Source: Pseudomonas viridiflava (GTDB lineage: Bacteria; Pseudomonadota; Gammaproteobacteria; Pseudomonadales; Pseudomonadaceae). Taken from it: a DNA stretch of 64,000 bases. Location: contig NZ_RBTP01000028.1 of NCBI RefSeq assembly GCF_003702045.1, forward strand, positions 1 through 64,000, in the 5' to 3' direction. Below the pieces are notes generated by a model. That model worked only from the letters and a program-made list of their open reading frames with translations, had not been told where the DNA came from and made no database searches. Below are positions 62,932-64,000 of the stretch, piece after piece (position 1 is the stretch's first letter; each line of letters opens with the position of its first letter). The position numbers were made by a program, and so were the translations under genes.

Positions 62932-64000
62932 TCACAGTTGGTAACGCAATGTCAGGCTGGTTTGCAGACGCTGCGCCTGACGGAAAGACTCTCGCAGAAT
63001 GCGCCGGTCCAGATGATTGAGGGTGTCCGGGTCGATGCGGTTGGAATACGCAAGGTTTTGGCGGCTCTGCAACTGATGCTGCTGCATGCGCGTCTGCTGG
63101 ATGAAGTGATAGCCCTCTTCGTAGGCGGCACCGTCCAGCGGATCGATGACCTCGCGTTCGACCAGTTGCCGCAGGCGCTCCAGCGTATTATTGGCACCGA
63201 TGCCGTTGGCCAGTGCCAGCACGCGTGCGCCATCCACGAACGGCGTCAGCCCTTCGGTTTTGAGGTCCAGCGTGTCTTTCTCGCTGCCCTTGCGGGCCAG
63301 TACGAAATCCTTGAAACGACCCACCGGCGGGCGCTGGCGCAGGGCATTCTCGGCCATCATGCGCTGGAACAGACGGTTGCCCGCGACCTGATCGAGAATG
63401 CCACGGCGCAGTTGCTCACAGCCGCTTTCATCGCCCCAGACCACGCGCAGGTCGAAGTAGATGCTGGAGGCCAGCAGGTTTTCCGGTGTGGCCTCGCGAA
63501 TGAAGGCTGCAAAGCGCCGAGACCACTCGCCGCGTGACAGACACAATTCCGGGTTGCTGGCCATGATGTTGCCTTTGCAGAGCGTGAAACCGCACTGCGC
63601 CAGGCTCTGGTTGATGCGCTCGGCGATCGGCAGCAGCAGGGCACGAATGCGTTCGGCATCGGCTGCGTCGGCGGCTTCGAACAGAATGCCGTTGTCCTGA
63701 TCGGTGTGCAGCGTCTGCTCGCGTCGGCCCTCGCTGCCGAAGCACAGCCAGCTGAACGGCACGCCGGGGTCGCCTTTTTCTTCCAGTGTCAGCTCGATCA
63801 CTCGGCAGACGGTGTGATCGTTGAGCAACGTAATGATCTGCGTAATCTGGGTCGAAGACGCGCCGTGGGCCAGCATGCGGTCGACCAATTGGACGATATC
63901 GCCACGCAGTCCCGTCAATGCTTCAATACGCGGCGCGTTACGGATGGTGCGCGCCAAATGCACCAGGTCGACGCGTTGCAGGGAAAACAGGTCCCGCTCG
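62932..64000 (-). CDS. DUF294 putative nucleotidyltransferase, C-terminal part (runs off right edge)
   Basis: This frame has 355 codons in the window, is open to the edge and has no start inside. A GTG at 63963 is an internal codon rather than a likely start. The nucleotidyltransferase signature is CFGSEGRREQTLHTDQDN, as in DUF294 proteins related to GlnD/GlnE-type enzymes. These usually have cyclic-nucleotide-binding and CBS domains further upstream, which would lie beyond this window. The C-terminal helical domain (DUF294_C) is complete here and ends in LRYQL. The target of nucleotidylation is unknown. Confidence 0.85.
   Translation of the reverse strand, partial: ERDLFSLQRVDLVHLARTIRNAPRIEALTGLRGDIVQLVDRMLAHGASSTQITQIITLLNDHTVCRVIELTLEEKGDPGVPFSWLCFGSEGRREQTLHTDQDNGILFEAADAADAERIRALLLPIAERINQSLAQCGFTLCKGNIMASNPELCLSRGEWSRRFAAFIREATPENLLASSIYFDLRVVWGDESGCEQLRRGILDQVAGNRLFQRMMAENALRQRPPVGRFKDFVLARKGSEKDTLDLKTEGLTPFVDGARVLALANGIGANNTLERLRQLVEREVIDPLDGAAYEEGYHFIQQTRMQQHQLQSRQNLAYSNRIDPDTLNHLDRRILRESFRQAQRLQTSLTLRYQL

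Overview
The window looks like chromosomal DNA of a Pseudomonas, possibly a member of the syringae or fluorescens lineages. The evidence is high GC with strong third-position bias, Pseudomonas-type REP/REPIN repeats between genes, and gene neighbourhoods known from the genus: the czcCBA/czcRS locus, metK-tkt-epd-pgk-fba, the glycine-betaine/sarcosine catabolic cluster, and creBCD. No search was run, so names rest on recognised motifs, protein length and gene order. No rRNA, tRNA or CRISPR was seen.

Layout. (a) 1-1.55 kb: the start of a type VI secretion vgrG running off the left edge, a small membrane protein, and a chimeric gene whose first codons are a partial copy of the vgrG 5' end joined to a DUF6396/Sel1-like protein. 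(b) 2-10 kb: a czcCBA heavy-metal RND efflux operon (minus strand), with the divergent czcRS two-component system. (c) 10-13.9 kb: a MAPEG protein, a DUF1090 protein, the exported-looking DNA ligase LigB, and a MazE/MazF-type toxin-antitoxin pair. (d) 13.9-22.9 kb: metK co-directional with an ArsR-methyltransferase fusion, a perfect 14-bp inverted repeat in the promoter region, then transketolase, Epd, Pgk, three small lipoproteins and class II aldolase. (e) 23-25.2 kb: DUF3010 and LprI-like genes. (f) 24.2-48.5 kb: almost the whole route from glycine betaine to serine and formate. GbcAB make dimethylglycine. DgcAB with an EtfAB pair make sarcosine. SoxBDAG make glycine and methylene-THF. GlyA makes serine. 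PurU and FdhA deal with formyl-THF and formaldehyde. Threonine aldolase, an AlaC-like aminotransferase and a TraX-like protein lie within it. (g) 48.5-56.5 kb: three short orphan Rhs-core genes, all on the minus strand, interleaved with housekeeping genes. One lies between creC and creD. (h) 56.7-64 kb: creD, a GST, a PepSY/FecR/FecI locus without a receptor gene, a DEDD exonuclease and the end of a DUF294 nucleotidyltransferase.

The most unusual items are four. First, the short Rhs genes: two of them share a C-terminal domain with a conserved His-Gly and Cys arrangement like caspase-type (C80/CPD) peptidases. Second, a cluster of perfect DnaA boxes, all in one orientation, around 30.6-32.7 kb and far from any replication gene. 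Third, the palindromic operator at the ArsR-methyltransferase/metK operon. Fourth, the vgrG-derived chimera.
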